Of a stretch of 64,000 bases of DNA, positions 54,301-54,596 are shown one piece after another. A program made the translations under genes and the position numbers. The DNA lies in contig NZ_JADIKI010000021.1 in NCBI RefSeq assembly GCF_044904605.1, positions 62,001 through 126,000 of the forward strand. The letters are read 5' to 3'. This DNA is from Dyella_B humi (GTDB lineage Bacteria; Pseudomonadota; Gammaproteobacteria; Xanthomonadales; Rhodanobacteraceae). The first letter of the stretch is position 1, and each line of letters opens with the position of its first letter. The notes below the pieces were generated by a model. The model did not search any database and was not told the DNA's origin. It saw only the letters and a program-made list of their open reading frames with translations.

Positions 54301-54596
54301 TCAATGAAACCGCCCCACTTGCTGACCGACTTGTTCTTCTCGCGCGGATCGGTCGAATAACAGGCATCCTTGTCCCAGCGATTGGGCGGAACCTCGCGCA
54401 CGCTCGACAAGCCCTCACATAGATTCGCCCAGTACTGGTTGTAATCGTCGGCGCCGGGAAAACGGCAAGCCATGCCGATGATGGCGATATCGCAATCTTC
54501 ACGACGACCGTGGACGGGGTTGCCGGCCGTATCGTGATCGGGGGACGACGTATTTGCACTAACTTGATCCTGACGAACGTTCATGATCACGCACAT
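17532..54596 (-). CDS. Single-polypeptide trans-AT polyketide synthase/non-ribosomal peptide synthetase
   Basis: 12,354 residues in one uninterrupted frame, roughly 1.35 MDa. Seven KS-based modules are followed by three C-A-PCP modules and a terminal thioesterase. No acyltransferase domain is present in any module, so malonyl units must come from the free AT encoded just upstream (trans-AT type). KS1-KS6 keep Cys, HGTGT and NIGH; KS7 lacks the first His. Four KR domains have complete Ser/Tyr/Asn sites and a conserved Asp in VLRDS or VVRDS, indicating B-type (D-hydroxyl) reduction. No methyltransferase, cis ER, ECH or epimerisation domain was seen. The protein starts directly in KS1, about 35 residues from the ATG, with no loading domain. 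ATGs at 54596 and 54584 are both possible. REP-like DNA is carried in frame in several linkers. Confidence 0.95.
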   Translation of the reverse strand: MCVIMNVRQDQVSANTSSPDHDTAGNPVHGRREDCDIAIIGMACRFPGADDYNQYWANLCEGLSSVREVPPNRWDKDACYSTDPREKNKSVSKWGGFIDGVEYFDADFFGVSAREAEVMDPQQRLMLEQAWACIEDAGYDPKVFSGSRTGVYIGVFTFDYRERLGKLLDTIEGHVSTGTHTALIPNRISYFLNLHGPSMPIDTACSSSLVALHKAAHAIRRGECDQALVGGVSVLCSPTHFISFSKTGMLSPDGSCKTFDERANGYVRGEGAAMVLIKPLKQAIRDGDRIAAVLRGSAVNHGGRARTVTYPGSLAQSNVITAALREADVPVSTVTYVEAHGTGTPKGDPIEVEGLKLAFSRMAEDRGEILGDNFCGLGSVKTNIGHLESVAGMAGLIKAILCMRHRTLPKLVHYQQLNPRISFDGSPFYIVDTARPWLALSDASGRTIPRRAGISSFGFGGVNSHVVIEEYLAPESSTVDAPIAAEPALVLVSAKTEAVLRDSVHRLLGTIASPELQQAGLAAVAYTLQVGRRAMAARLALVVDSFESLRARLEDWLAQRAAPGDVLFSLLSPDVLTQLSQGTEDEALSKSLAARDLKTLAQGWIEGHEPDWVRLHEGHKRRRLALPTYPFVREKYWVEAQSLEETVTSPATIHPLLHRNTSNAFGLRFTSRFTGREFFLADHVVQGARTLPAAAQLEMVRCAVEQALSAQGRYRIKDVMWLRPIMVGEQALDLHVALFPGDNGEFGFELFSGDDGDEGVVYGEGSIVSATSFDPPSRHDLDALRRDCTRSHLNATACYPAFQRFGLDYGPAHRSLEVLHVGGELALARIVLPDVVREKWEGYVLHPSVLDAALQATIAFQAEANGGLDAANLMLPFALGSLDIWGTCHGDMWAVIRRSAGHTLDDALQKFDIDLCDETGEVQVRLSEFSVRAANQVRMDEPVRMALLHPKWTAQAVDKLAPSYVKHVTLLCGMDVDTVAAVRAHLDDTNCFVFASERDFACVYVDAAECLLQQLQQLGREAGQHLVQVVVPNEGLQSIFAGLGGMLRTAQLEYPHIIGQVIGVEPGQDLAQLLLDNRHSSASRLRYVAGERQVADWTELTAAEQCNVLWRERGVYLITGGAGGLGMIFARDIAQRTKGATLILVGRSHPSEAAQAKFAELESLGATVRYRALDVGDRKAVHDAVREVVAEFGALHGVLHGAGVLRDSFIMKKTPEDLATVLHAKVAGTLHLDEATRDLVLDCFVCFASISGVLGNVGQADYAAANAFMDAFAHHRNALKAQGLRYGHSLAIDWPLWDEGGMQVDEALRQGLTQQLGLLPLCSTNGCAALTHALASGQPQVLVVEGMIQRFMSELVPEAKAVTVGTPRKEDAADTGPDELQDKAERYFVRLLSSTLKRPTHSIDPRAQMEVYGIDSILVMELTRALEQVFGSLSKTLLFEYQTLSALTGYFLQQHRARLIELLGENPREIPPTAQPREAGAPAAAAPSSVRRPRFGQREGVYEKRAVASLETSPIGDIAIVGVAGRYPQAIDLDQFWANLSQGRDSITEIPLERWDHTQYFDADRSKTGKTYGKWGGFIDGVDQFDPLFFNISPREAELMDPQERLFLECVHATLEDAGYTRDNVTEEGDVGVFVGVMYEEYQLFAAQEQARGRNLALLNSAASVANRISYFCNFNGPSLALDTMCSSSLTAIHLACQALQRGGCSVAIAGGVNVSVHPNKYLMLAQGKFISGKGRCESFGEGGEGYVPGEGVGAVLLKPLAQAQADGDHIYGVIKATAINHGGKTNGYTVPNPNAQAKVIERTLREARIDARAVSYIEAHGTGTSLGDPIEIAGLSKAFRQWTSDRQYCAIGSAKSNIGHCESAAGIAGVTKVLLQLKHEQLVPSLHSDVLNPNIDFAQTPFVVQQELSPWRRPVLDIDGVKREYPRLAGISSFGAGGANAHVVIEEYRESTGAAATLDSPALVVLSARQEERLREQAQRLLTFLDTRSNAQQIALADLAYTLQFGREAMEERLGIVAHSLDDLREKLRAYVAGEAVVDELYRGQVKRNKEALAAFAGDDDLPTIIDAWFAKGKHSKLLDLWTKGLSFDWQRLYTASQRPRRISLPTYPFARERYWIPLGDATRTAASSTATVLHPLLHQNTSNVDGLRFSAHFSGEEFFLADHLVQGHRVLPGVAQLEMLRCAAKQIFDTDEWLQWKSIAWFRPVRVGAEGIDLHLALTQREDGDLDAEIYSQQEDGEAVVYSQGVVAIEAAAPGATTHDLAAIKRQCVVAHIQSAECYARYESFGLQYGPSFRGLSELFVGQGKLLARIVLPASAQATWGNYVLHPSVMDAALQATLGLNPQASTLMLPFALGSLEILAPCKANMWAFVRASEDVATDRAVQRLDIDLCDDNGVVCVRLRQFELRAAISAQLREEPHTAVSITDESDQALLLRPIWTATSALSTAKDVPTRHLVLLCDLLETSVAELERRIPGAVFFECAPKPDLATGYGAAAVTLLEQLQSLSREAGHSLIQIAVPAGVPSRSFAGLGGMLRTAQLEHPRIRGQVIDVESGQDVAQVLLDNRDDAASRLRYVQGARHVAGWEEFAAPAAAVGPWKASGVYLITGGAGGLGLSFAREIATQVRNPVLILTGRTPIHEGIQAHIRELETLGAVVRYQAMDVSDSDAVTALVRSIPEEFESLDGIIHSAGVVRDSYIAKKTSTQLREVFTAKVDGTLHLDEASRDMALDCFIVFSSIAGAIGNVGQADYAAANAFMDVFTHQRNALVAQGLRRGRTLSVNWPLWEEGGMQVDAATRAMLARQLGMHPLGTSDGVTALRQVWASGETQSMVVAGDAARIREVLVGGSSTAATLPQRHPGEGRGPVEIHRAQHATSVSNTSRDVFKLDSSLLKAEHVHVLSPRAGLRRNDGEAMPNLTEQVKHTLVGLVSALIKVRPEDIDGETALSEYGFDSISLTEFGNAINQRYQLALQPTIFFEYPTLDDLAGYLVREHHASLASHGMAASRAPTMTVVSPKVDAVSPVRAQERVRTRGWSRSIKATSSSAPTNEPIAIIGMSGQFPQAPDLDTFWRNLMEGRDCIGEIPVERWDWRAWHGDPAHDTNRTNIKWGGFIDDVDRFDPMFFGISPKEAELMDPQQRLMMIHIWKALEDAGYAGPALAGSDTAIYVGTMGTGYSTLIARAMTAIEGYSSTGAVASVGPNRMSYFLDFHGPSEPVETACSSSLVALRRGVAAIQSGESSMAFVGGVNTLITPDLHISFNKAGMLSEDGRCKTFSADANGYVRGEGVAMLVLKKLADAERDGDHIYGVVRGVAENHGGRANSLTAPNPNAQAAVVRRAYEQAGIDPRTVSYIEAHGTGTALGDPVEINGLKAAFQGLYAATGDSTVNAPHCGLGSVKTNIGHLELAAGVAGVVKVLLQMKHRTLVKSLHSEQLNPYIQLEGSPFYVVGETHEWAALRNAQGEVLPRRAGVSSFGFGGVNAHVVLEEYIAAAKLPLIDSPAAVVLSARNEERLHEQVQQLVNFLDSPSAQGIVLADLAYTLQVGREGMEERLGLVADSLSDLREKLMRLLGSTPSPLRRERIGSYDLALYRGQARREKHSALPTNDEAMVTALREWAAQGRWDQIVERWVTGQRVDWSSLYGERKPSRVSLPTYPFARERYWITTGDANLPATPAAWNALHPLLQRNTSNLLGPRFSSCFDGHEFFLADHVVREQRVLPGVAQLEIARFAVSTALDGAAQLHLKDIVWERPALASVEGMELHVSLRPEDRGDIAYEIHAEPVNDEVAIYSRGVVTEVAASAEPVMHNLASLREQCTRAHLDATACYAMFDRLGLRYGEGFQGLQALFAGDGVVLAQIALPTSRLTTKDRYVLHPSLLDAAWQAAIGLLIGAGREPKLMLPFALDRLDILSPCTDNMWAVVRPSDHYANGDAVQTVDIDVCDEHGNACLRFQRLGLRVLGDSPAGDGSRHADEGTSSVTASQHVTETAELTEAVADSVDDMHERAIRHFVRFLSITLKVPAQKIDPQAQLEAYGIDSIMVLELTRALERQFGQLPKTLFFEYQTLAALSGYFVRQHGVVMAELLGEKRAVAAVATLPSASKIERAAVAPIAQQARYISTDRTRHAASDDVGDIAIIGVAGRYPQAMDLDQFWANLSQGRDSITEIPLERWDHARYFDEDRSKPGKCYGKWGGFIDGVDQFDPLFFNISPREAELMDPQERLFLECVHATLEDAGYTRHNVTTDGDVGVFVGVMYEEYRMFAAQEQALGRPIAVPGSPASIANRISYFNNFHGPSLMLDTMCSSSLTAIHLACHALQRGDCSVAIAGGVNVSVHPNKYLMLAQGKFISGKGRCESFGEGGEGYVPGEGVGAVLLKPLAQAQADGDHIYGVVKATAINHGGKTNGFTVPNPNAQAKVIERALREARIDARAVSYIEAHGTGTSLGDPIEIAGLSKAFGQWTSDRQYCAIGSAKSNIGHCESAAGIAGVTKVLLQLKHGQLVPSLHSDVLNPNIDFAQTPFVVQQELSSWERPMLDVNGIKRESPRLAGISSFGAGGANAHVVIEECPAPVEAAYAPQGPALVVLSARTADRLQEQVYRLLSALESGVEYALADLAYTLQVGREAMDERLGILVQSVDELHEKLAAYVSGETVIDELYRGQVKQHQDTLLGLAGDDGLDAMIDTWVAKGRLSKILELWAKGLPFDWRRLYTQGRYPRRISLPTYPFAREHYWIPTGPALETSAGTLHPLLHRNTSTFAAQRFSSRFSGSEFFLADHVVHDVCVLPASVQLEMARRAVSESIGEMVSLRLRDVTWLRPVVADAEGVEVHLSLQPQGDDTVTFEFHGDDDTTVYSQGSAVIVAEVTTPSFYNLDELRVQSDVARLDAQQCYALFDRMGLHYGTAFQGVQELLIGKSLAFARIALPMALQATQGDYALHPSLLDATLQAAVGLVHAGDDSRTDTLWVPAALGALDLLGPCPTSIWAIVRPSLGETADDTSLLFDIELCDEAGTVCVRLERLALRASTARTMSASSSQILLVSPAWEALRVSGAKSHDIARHLILLCDQDAACAERVQTRIPDASCVAFASGLDLARTYSDAAQYLLQKLQAPGRETGRHVVQVVVPNSGVGHVFAGLDGMLRTAQLEYPYITGQVIGVEPNQDVAQVLLDNQYESVSRIRYVEGERQVAGWEELPGLGDIPTPWKDRGVYLITGGAGGLGLIFARDIASQAQGVTLILTGRSLPTEAMHAKFVELEALGATVRYRVLDVGDREAVNATLRDAIAEFGALHGILHSAGVLRDSFIIKKTPDELAAVLRAKVDGTLYLDEASRDLALDCFVVFSSVAGAVGNVGQADYAAANAFMDAFAHHRRDLVEQGARHGRTLSINWPLWEEGGMQVDDATRRYLSQALGMTPLRTASGCAALAQALACGAPQVLVAEGDREQLRASLFGHVVAKPEVAISTLAVAEPATDDLHERALRYLLRLLSTTLKLLPQSIDANARLEVYGIDSVMVLDLTAQLEKVFGPLPKTLFFEHQTIVSLTDYFLRQHRSALIALLGEKMAVATPAKVAKATTRSAMPTISPLRSRFISRSTQPSVDEIAIVGLAGRYPQASDLQQFWTNLSQGKDGITEIPLERWDHARYFDEDRNKAGKTYSKWGGFIDGVDLFDPLFFNISPREAELMDPQERLFLECVHATLEDAGYTRDNVAANGDVGVFVGVMYEEYQLYGAQEQERGRALAVPGSPASIANRISYFCNFSGPSLALDTMCSSSLTAIHLACQALQRGQCSVAVAGGVNVSVHPNKYLLLAQGKFISGKGRCESFGEGGEGYVPGEGVGAVLLKPLAQAQADGDHIYGVIKATSINHGGRTNGYTVPNPNAQAAVIERALREARIDARAVSYVEAHGTGTSLGDPIEIAGLSKAFAQWTSDRQYCAIGSAKSNIGHCESAAGIAGVTKVLLQLKHTQLVPSLHSRVLNPNIDFSQTPFVVQQELSPWSRPVLEVNGVKREYPRLAGISSFGAGGANAHVVIEEYAAPVAQYVMNGPALIMLSARNEDRLREQVQRLLSAIAPDTDITLADLAYTLQVGREAMEERLAVLVTSLDELREKLGAYAAGETAIEELYRGQVKRNKEALAALAGDDDMAATVEAWIAKGKYGKLLDLWVKGLPFDWQRLYGAVRPRRISLPTYPFARERYWIKTATTAVASDAGAALHPLWQRNTSEEGHFSTRLSGDESFLRDRVLPDVAQLEMARSAVAEVIGETGRIALNDMMWEQPVVVGDGGLALHIALYPDEAGRIGFEIYSESDDGEALMHSHGVASTDAEEAPEASLLHDLTPLPTTGPTPQVTVPDAPIQTLLLHPTWTARPAATDRAEEQMFAQHRVMLFGLDTATVERVQVQLPGAVCTAPSADLDVAKGYESAAAALLEQLQSLNSQRGKHLIQIVMPSQGIEQTMAGLSGMLRTAQLENPRLVGQVICTEAGQDVVRALLENRGADAQLVRYIHGERQVCSWAEQQAPFDVPSPWKAQGVYLITGGAGGLGLIFAREIAQQAKNPVLILTGRSPLNDDIQANIRQLETLGAVVRYHAVDVTDAVALTQLVHSIPEEFESLDGIIHSAGVLRDSFIVRKTRQQLHEVLAAKVAGTLNLDQASRDMALDCFVCFSSMAGAVGNVGQADYAAANAFMDAFAHHRAEQAARGQRHGHTLSINWPLWDEGGMHVDAATRTMLSKQWGMHPLASDSGVLALRQALASGLNQVLVVEGETARIRQVLLGHPSNPSILPHRHPDEGRGPVEIRGAQHTTLVQSASHEVFEMDSGLRRNDCEVIPNLAEQVRQTLVELASSLIKVHAEDIDGETVLSEYGFDSVTLTEFCNAMNQRYQLELKPMIFFEYPTIHGLADYLVREHNEAIAPQFAATNNALPTPVAEDVKKHSLPSSPRRTPGPSDFVGQSRRWTPAFAGATSVRLSRKLAAEAVTSRPSSEPIAIIGMSGQFPHAQDLDAFWRNLREGKDCISEIPPERWDWRALYGDPAREENRTNIKWGGFIDGVDEFDPMFFNISPKEAQMMDPQQRLMMIHIWKALEDAGYAGAALSGSDTAIYVGTGAPGYGTLLHRANLWGQAFSSTGGVPSVGPNRISYLLDFHGPSEPVETACSSSLVALRRGVAAIQNGDSSIAIVGAVNTIVTPEAHISLNKSGMLCEDGRCKTFSSEANGYVRGEGVAMLVLKKLSEAERDGDHIYGLIRGSAENHGGRANSLTAPNTKAQAAVIRKAHQQAGIDPRTVTYIETHGTGTPLGDPVEINGLKAAFKELYAATGESDVVAAHCGLGSVKTNIGHLELAAGIAGVVKVLLQMKHKTLVKSLHSENLNPYIDLNGSPFYVVQEAREWTAVHDPQGKALPRCAGVSSFGFGGVNTHVVLEEYLPVAKLPSIDGPAAVVLSARNEDRLREQVQQLVNFLGSPAAQDIALVDLAYTLQVGREGMEERLGVVVDSLSDLREKLMHALTLSPSPLRGEGGGEGRTSRNLQNNDTTKLGHIGSDEVPGKPWPLTPTLSPEGGGGWHFALHRGQARREKGAATVQDDNMVVTLREWATQGQWDRIVERWVTGEHVDWLSLYGEHKPHRVSLPTYAFARERYGLAAPSSAPQQILHPLLHRNTSDLSVQRFSSHFHGDEFFFADHRVAGMHVLPGVAQLEMALAGAREATHLESGLSLSKVTWARPVVMDAAGLSLHLALRPQKGGAIRYDIYSDNGEEVTLYGQGTVLTATAKADAVSTRHDLAAWREQCNIAHFSAAQCYAVFDQKGLHYGAGFRGLNDVFVGNGQVLAQITLPASVASTLEHYTLHPSLLDAALQAPVGLQLTATGTQEIALALPFALEGLEVLAPCSSQMWAIVRYSAGSNASDAVQKLDIDLCDSTGLVCVRFKQFSFRVFDPDSTRGMGIDRNTSNMTDLNGVISSGSRDSDKVVALADLPASELLRERSISQFKKLIGKSINLSADAIQANIGFNEYGIDSFLVMELTNALGDVFGADSISTTLLFEYQDIESLVEYFMQTQAETLMRWTGLDAIAAPSSSAIEELAEESQPRRPGERRDPATLLSNQGYESTRFHTEEDMTFVTPANARVQHLDRSTKSLGPGVRRGDESEAFRPASTTVTVPATSQFDVAIIGLSGRYPGAADVNEFWDNLAAGRNCISEVPPERWDNSRFYDERKNQPGKTNTKWAGLLDDVDCFDRLFFNINPREAQLMSPQERLFLQEVYASIEDAGYTPESLCRSRKIGAFVGVLNEHYPTGVRFWSFANRVSYLFNFQGPSMAVDTACSSTLTAVHLAVNSLRSGDSEVAIAGGVNLITAPAHLIDLSSLMMLSSGDQCRSFGADGDGFVDSEAVGAFVLKPLHRAVADGDHIYGVIKGSAVNSGGKTHSYMVPNPNMQAQLVSDALQRAGVDARCVSYVEAQGTGSNLGDPIEIAGLSKAFRNWTQDKQFCAIGSAKSNVGHSESASGFVGISKVLMQMKHQMLAPTLHASTPNPNIKFADTPFVLQQSLAHWPRPVLEMGGQQHEIPRIAGVSSFGAGGANAHVVIEEYIPPPHADGISTQANLGQAMVVLSARNKERLQEQVQRLLALITSKHVAADLTLANMAYTLQVGREAMEERLALLVDSLDDLQLKLAAFVSGKDDVEGVYHGHAKRGALSMLAGDEDLTVMVQAWVAKGKFGKLLELWVKGLSFDWNVLYGDAGLGRPSRISLPTYPFARERYWTDVPYPDLPDTFVAVGSSSSFGRRDVSVPSALPAMEARKDAISRKDAMATMWQELFGRPSVELDDDFFELGGDSLLATQLASKIRTEFGIEVPVQAIFEAPTMKLLVVRIDSLDSATLHEQAMPSAIQPMLREAPLRLSFAQQRLWFLEQYEPQRAIYNIPAAVRLTGDLNADAFARTLNEIVRRHEALRTTFAMDGDETVQIIMPASPLALPITDLSDLPSAERETRTSLLMQEEAGKPFDLAIGPLIRFGLIRLAEQEHILLLTIHHIVSDGWSMGVVVREVVALYRAFLEGRRSPLPELPIQYADFAHWQRQWLSGDVLERQLSYWRQQLADTPSLLTLPTDRPRPSRLSHSGATVPLTAPAALVAELQVLGKPTQSTLFMTLCAAFNVLLARYAGQSDICIGTPIANRNRSEIESLIGFFVNTLVLRTQVDLACDFNALLRQVRQHTLDAYAHQDVPFEQLVEVLQPERHTSYTPLFQVMLVLQNTPMDDLALPGLAMNVLENESVTAKFDLTLHLTEGKDGLQGYFEYRTDLFERRTIERMADHFIRLLQAIVVHPHHAVGELPMLGEAERYQLLYAFNDIASVYPSETSKSAALCIHQRFEQLAQQHPDALAIVDGKQHYSYAQLNRRANQLAHVLRTRGIQNGDAVAIALPRSMDLIVAELAVVKAGAAYVPLDAVLPIDRQTHMLEDSDARCLITWSSIDAPDLFGRVELDQADTWSELAQQPEHNLTTTIDGAACAYIMYTSGSTGQPKGVQIPHRAIERLAIDNGYLDLQPGDRFACAANPAFDASTLEIWVPLQTGAAIVIVNQDDLMASARLASLIHAQHVTCMWMTVGLFNQYAQALGSAMTRLRALIVGGDVLDPHIIRQVLQNHPPKRLINGYGPTETTTFAATHDITQVAPGRSIPIGRPIGRTCIYLLDRYLQPVPIGVAGELYIGGAGVALGYLNLPALTQERFIADPFAPAGHADARLYKTGDLGRYLPDGSIEFLSRNDFQVKIRGFRIELGEIEARLQALSHIRETVVLAREDDPGDKRLVAYLVPHGGQGIPDVTQLRAALLRDLPEYMVPASFVTLDRMPLTPNGKVDRKALPVPDMTRSDAGYIAPRNADEQKMAGIWMEVLKREKVGIYDNFFELGGHSLLATQLHSRICAAFDVDLPLRAVFEAPMLAELVVLAAQSELKPDAAPIQRIGREQALPLSFAQQRLWFLDQYEPQRAVYNIPVVVRLTGHLDVDALAHTLNEIVRRHEALRTSFVMAGEEPVQRIAPASPLTLEIVDLSDLPAAERETRAGLRMQQEASQPFDLAAGPLIRFRLIRLAEQEHILLLTIHHIVSDGWSMGVVVREVAALYRAFIEGLPSPLPELPIQYADFAHWQRQWLSGDVLERQLSYWRQQLADSPSLLTLPTDRPRPARLGHDGASVPFALPAALVAELQALSKPTQSTLFMTLCAAFNVLLARYAGQNDICIGTPIANRNRREIEDLIGFFVNTLVLRTQVDLAADFHTLLEQVRQHTLDAYAHQDVPFEQLVEALQPERHASYTPLFQVMLVLQNTPIDTLALPGLAMHVLENESVTAKFDLTLSLTEGKDGLQGYLEYRADLFERRTIERMADHFTRLLQAIVAHPHRAVGELPMLGDAERHQLLHTFNDTAKLYPNVQPGMHTLQQLFEAQVARTPDHVAVIYEGVSLSYAQLNARANRLARHLRSLGVGPDSLVGLCVERSLGMMVGLYGILKAGGAYVPLEPSYPPDRLATIVEDARLAVVLTQQHVRERVPDVSGVSVFALDDDASVLVQYATTDLEHHVQPNNLAYVIYTSGSTGKPKGVGIDQQGIVNRLQWMQEAYPLTAADRVLQKTPYSFDVSVWEFFWPLIEGATLVVARPGGHQDVTYLAELIDAQSITTLHFVPPMLEVFINEAGECGRSLRQVMCSGQALPLDLQQRFFAKWNHVALHNLYGPTEASVDVTAWTCRKDSALSCVPIGRPIANIQIHILDEALNPVPVGVAGHLYIAGIGLARGYVNRPDLTAQAFIPNPFSATPGARMYLSGDVARYLPDGTIEYLGRSDHQVKIRGLRIELGEIESALQTLAGEVVVLTREDHVGDKRLVAYLVPRDGQALPDETQLRSILSQKLPDYMVPSYFVTLDRMPLTSNGKIDRKALPAPDMTRNDVAYIAPRTPDEQRMAAIWMDVLKLDKVGIHDNFFELGGHSLLATQLVSRIAAVFRAPLSVRAIFDAPTLIEMVNHIAPASMEFIDEPQTLVEPSEAFPLSFAQQRLWLLDQFESRSAAYNMPIAVRLKGELHREALERSLDDVVCRHDALRAYFETVDGAPAQRIRPRLEWTLAFHDLRHLAQHERKARAEWLIRDETRTPFDLQTGPLIRGSLVQLESQEYLLLLTMHHIVSDGWSMGILMREVAAFYASHALGLPLSLPALPMRYVDFANWQRQWLSGEVLAKQLDYWKNQLAGSPSLLTLPTDRPRPSVQSQRGASLLFVIPAELGDKLKALSRKTQSSLFMTLSAAFNVLLARYAGQSDICIGTPIANRNNGDIEDLIGFFVNTLVLRTQVDLTQDFHTLLQQVRQHTLDAYAHQDVPFEQLVEMLQPERHTSYTPLFQVMLVLQNAPMGELTLPGLSMNLLDHDSVTAKFDLTLSLVEGKEGMKGHFEYSTDLFERRTIERMADHFVRLLQAIAANPRCAVGKLVMLSEAERHQLLHTFNDTAAVYPSERQTLHQWFEAQVARTPDHVAVIYEDVSLSYAQLNAHANRLARHLRTLGVGPDTLVGLCVERSIDMIVGLYGVLKAGGGYVPLDPAYPQERLGTILTDAKPAVVVTQQHVRDRMPALPGVHVFCLDSDADVLRGYADDDLENHTQPGNMAYVIYTSGSTGKPKGVMVAHKSLLNYVWHAVHEYLRDDIVGSVVSSPLGFDATVTTVLPPLLVGKPVVLLADDERTLPQLSARLFAPGAPWLFKITPAHLEALSYLDEAAAVDETSVESEAAHCIVVGGEQLSLATLRRWKGELLPAATFVNEYGPTEATVGCSVWRLSDAAVLDMLDGVAAPIGRAIGNTQLYVLGEGMQLQPMGSVGELYIGGECVTLGYLGRAELTGERFVVDPFASQAGARLYRTGDLVRYRADGELEFLGRRDEQVKLRGFRIELGEIEQQLSGLADVQAAAVTLREDVPGEKRLVAYVVPMQDGEQEETALVTACRTGLVQRLPEYMVPTAYVVLKALPLTVNGKVDRKALPAPDPTQSDAAYVAPRTPTEQIIADIWADVLGVDKVGVFDDFFALGGQSLLATQMVSRIKRALHVDLPLRALFEAPTISALMPKLAHADIGISALPPLPASPLLPSNLVPIRPHGNLTPLFLIHPIGGEVQYAVDLARYLDANQPVYALAASGIAVGEMPHTSIHDSAAVYVKAMRQVQASGPYMIAGWSLGGMIAYEIAHQLLMAGEAVRFVGMIDTGSSPFQRAQRRLENTLEFDECSALLNWIVDLNPDVADARQHPAYDELMALMESKDVDAMVAVCQREALLPAHLDMAFLKRTLAVYRAGAKAAVEYETPPTKVTVTFFAADRNEGEDLTFGWRDLLGDRLEVSRIGGSHLSIVKPPHIEKLAREISRRIRSHSPSSELSFA
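18440..21625 (-). other. NRPS module 3: C-A-PCP, asparagine-like code
   Basis: C about residues 10990-11432 (MHHIVSDG); A about 11448-11959 with LGFDATVTTVL, FKITPAHL and NEYGPTEATVG. Signature residues are DATKVGEVGK, close to the asparagine code DLTKLGEVGK but with two changes. PCP about 11992-12052 (FFALGGQSLLA). Asn or Asp is the best guess. No epimerisation domain follows any NRPS module. Confidence 0.8.
21680..24815 (-). other. NRPS module 2: C-A-PCP, serine code
   Basis: C about residues 9927-10366 (HHIVSDG); A about 10392-10879 with FDVSVWEFF, LHFVPPML and NLYGPTEASVD. Signature residues are DVWHMSLVDK, one change from the EntF serine code DVWHFSLVDK. PCP about 10915-10972. Serine is predicted with good confidence. 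Confidence 0.85.
24860..28015 (-). other. NRPS module 1: C-A-PCP, valine-like code
   Basis: C about residues 8860-9300 (HHIVSDG, LCL appearance); A about 9332-9816 with YTSGSTGQPKG, GYGPTE and NGKVDRK. Signature residues read by eye are DALWIGGTFK, one change from the valine code DAFWIGGTFK. PCP about 9842-9912 (FFELGGHSLLA). A small branched aliphatic residue is predicted. Confidence 0.82.
28060..30180 (-). other. PKS module 7: non-elongating KS (KS0) and PCP-type carrier
   Basis: KS about residues 8139-8564 keeps the active Cys (DTACSST) and the second His (NVGHSES), but the HGTGT motif reads QGTGS, so the first catalytic His is missing. Such KS0 domains accept and pass on chains without extension. 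A carrier with the NRPS-like motif FFELGGDSLLA follows (about 8771-8846) and hands over to the first C domain. Confidence 0.87.
30236..30407. repeat. Three REP-like arms inside the ACP6-KS7 linker
   Basis: Arms at 30236-30260, 30289-30315 and 30380-30407 share a CCCGGCGTTCGCCGGG-type core in alternating orientation. They are translated in frame as part of a roughly 100-residue linker and contain no stop codon. Confidence 0.8.
30490..33702 (-). other. PKS module 6: KS-DH-ACP, no KR
   Basis: KS about residues 6966-7401 (ETACSSS, ETHGTGT, NIGHLEL); a GC-rich repeat pair in the post-KS linker (7482-7541); DH about 7629-7913 with HRVAGMHVLP and HPSLLDAALQ intact; ACP about 7954-8036 (GIDSF). It has the same layout as module 3. 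The DH looks competent but no KR is present in this module. Confidence 0.85.
31978..32134. repeat. Inverted pair of CCCTCTCC-type GC-rich repeats in the post-KS6 linker
   Basis: The segments 31978-32015 and 32096-32134 are inverted copies of an element with the core CCCTCTCCCCGGAGGGG. They encode LTLSPSPLRGEGG- and LTPTLSPEGG-like peptides in the synthase. Confidence 0.8.
33759..33841. repeat. REP-like inverted pair in the ACP5-KS6 linker
   Basis: Arms near 33760-33784 (CGCCGGCGAACGCCGG) and 33812-33841 (CCCCGGCGTTCGCCGGGG) are inverted copies. The encoded peptide includes RRTPGPSDF and WTPAFAGAT, the typical reading of such elements. Confidence 0.8.
33910..37840 (-). other. PKS module 5: KS-(decayed DH)-KR-(REP linker)-ACP
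   Basis: KS about residues 5586-6023 intact; the DH position (about 6197-6342, bases 36005-35570) keeps only a shortened remnant, FLRDRVLPDVAQLEM, without the catalytic His, and has lost the half containing the Asp motif. KR about 6358-6759 is complete; ACP about 6816-6896 (GFDSV) follows a REP-encoded linker. Predicted output is a D-configured hydroxyl. Confidence 0.86.
34176..34292. repeat. REP-like inverted pair in the KR5-ACP5 linker
   Basis: Arms 34176-34200 (GTCATTCCGGCGAAGGCCGG) and 34265-34292 (CCCCGGCCTTCGTCGGGGTGAC) are inverted copies, translated as RHPDEGRGPVEI and DSGLRRND. The pair is homologous in position and sequence to that at 45870-46030. Confidence 0.82.
37965..42220 (-). 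other. PKS module 4: KS-DH-KR-ACP with altered DH
   Basis: KS about residues 4126-4563, catalytic residues intact; DH about 4737-5022 with HVVHDVCVLP, where Asp replaces the motif Gly, and HPSLLDATLQ intact; KR about 5030-5445 complete; ACP about 5460-5544 (GIDSV). The output is a hydroxyl if the DH is inactive, otherwise an alkene. Confidence 0.86.
42370..45460 (-). other. PKS module 3: KS-DH-ACP, no KR
   Basis: KS about residues 3047-3486 (ETACSSS, EAHGTGT, NIGHLEL); DH-like domain about 3676-3960 whose first motif reads HVVREQRVLP (Glu where Gly is expected) while the second motif HPSLLDAAWQ is intact; ACP about 3993-4076 (GIDSI). There is no KR between DH and ACP, so the DH has no hydroxyl made in its own module; it may act on a neighbouring module's product or be inactive. 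Confidence 0.85.
43855..43889. repeat. Short CCCTCTCC-type palindrome in the post-KS3 linker
   Basis: A CTCTCTCC stretch, a GAAGT spacer and GGAGAGGG form an imperfect hairpin, encoding TPSPLRRERIG. It lies at the same linker position as the longer pair after KS6. Confidence 0.65.
45610..50055 (-). other. PKS module 2: KS-DH-KR-(REP linker)-ACP
   Basis: KS about residues 1515-1950 (DTMCSSS, EAHGTGT, NIGHCES); DH about 2136-2415 with HLVQGHRVLP and HPSVMDAALQ intact; KR about 2445-2850 complete; ACP about 2915-2995 with GFDSI. Between KR and ACP lie about 55 residues encoded by a REP-like repeat pair. Predicted output is an alkene. Confidence 0.87.
45870..46030. repeat. REP-like inverted pair in the KR2-ACP2 linker
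   Basis: Arms 45870-45889 (GTCATTCCGGCGAAGGCCGG) and about 46005-46030 (CCCCGGCCTTCGCCGGGGTGAC) are inverted copies, translated in frame as RHPGEGRGPVEI and AGLRRNDGEA. Confidence 0.82.
50200..54490 (-). other. PKS module 1: KS-DH-KR-ACP
   Basis: KS about residues 37-469 (TACSSS, EAHGTGT, NIGHLES all intact); DH about 652-945 with HVVQGARTLP and the HPSVLDAALQ Asp motif intact; KR about 960-1345 (GGAGGLG, catalytic Tyr in QADYAAAN); ACP about 1385-1465 with the Ser in YGIDSI. It should add a C2 unit and leave an alpha,beta-double bond. It is the first module and has no loading part before it. Confidence 0.88.
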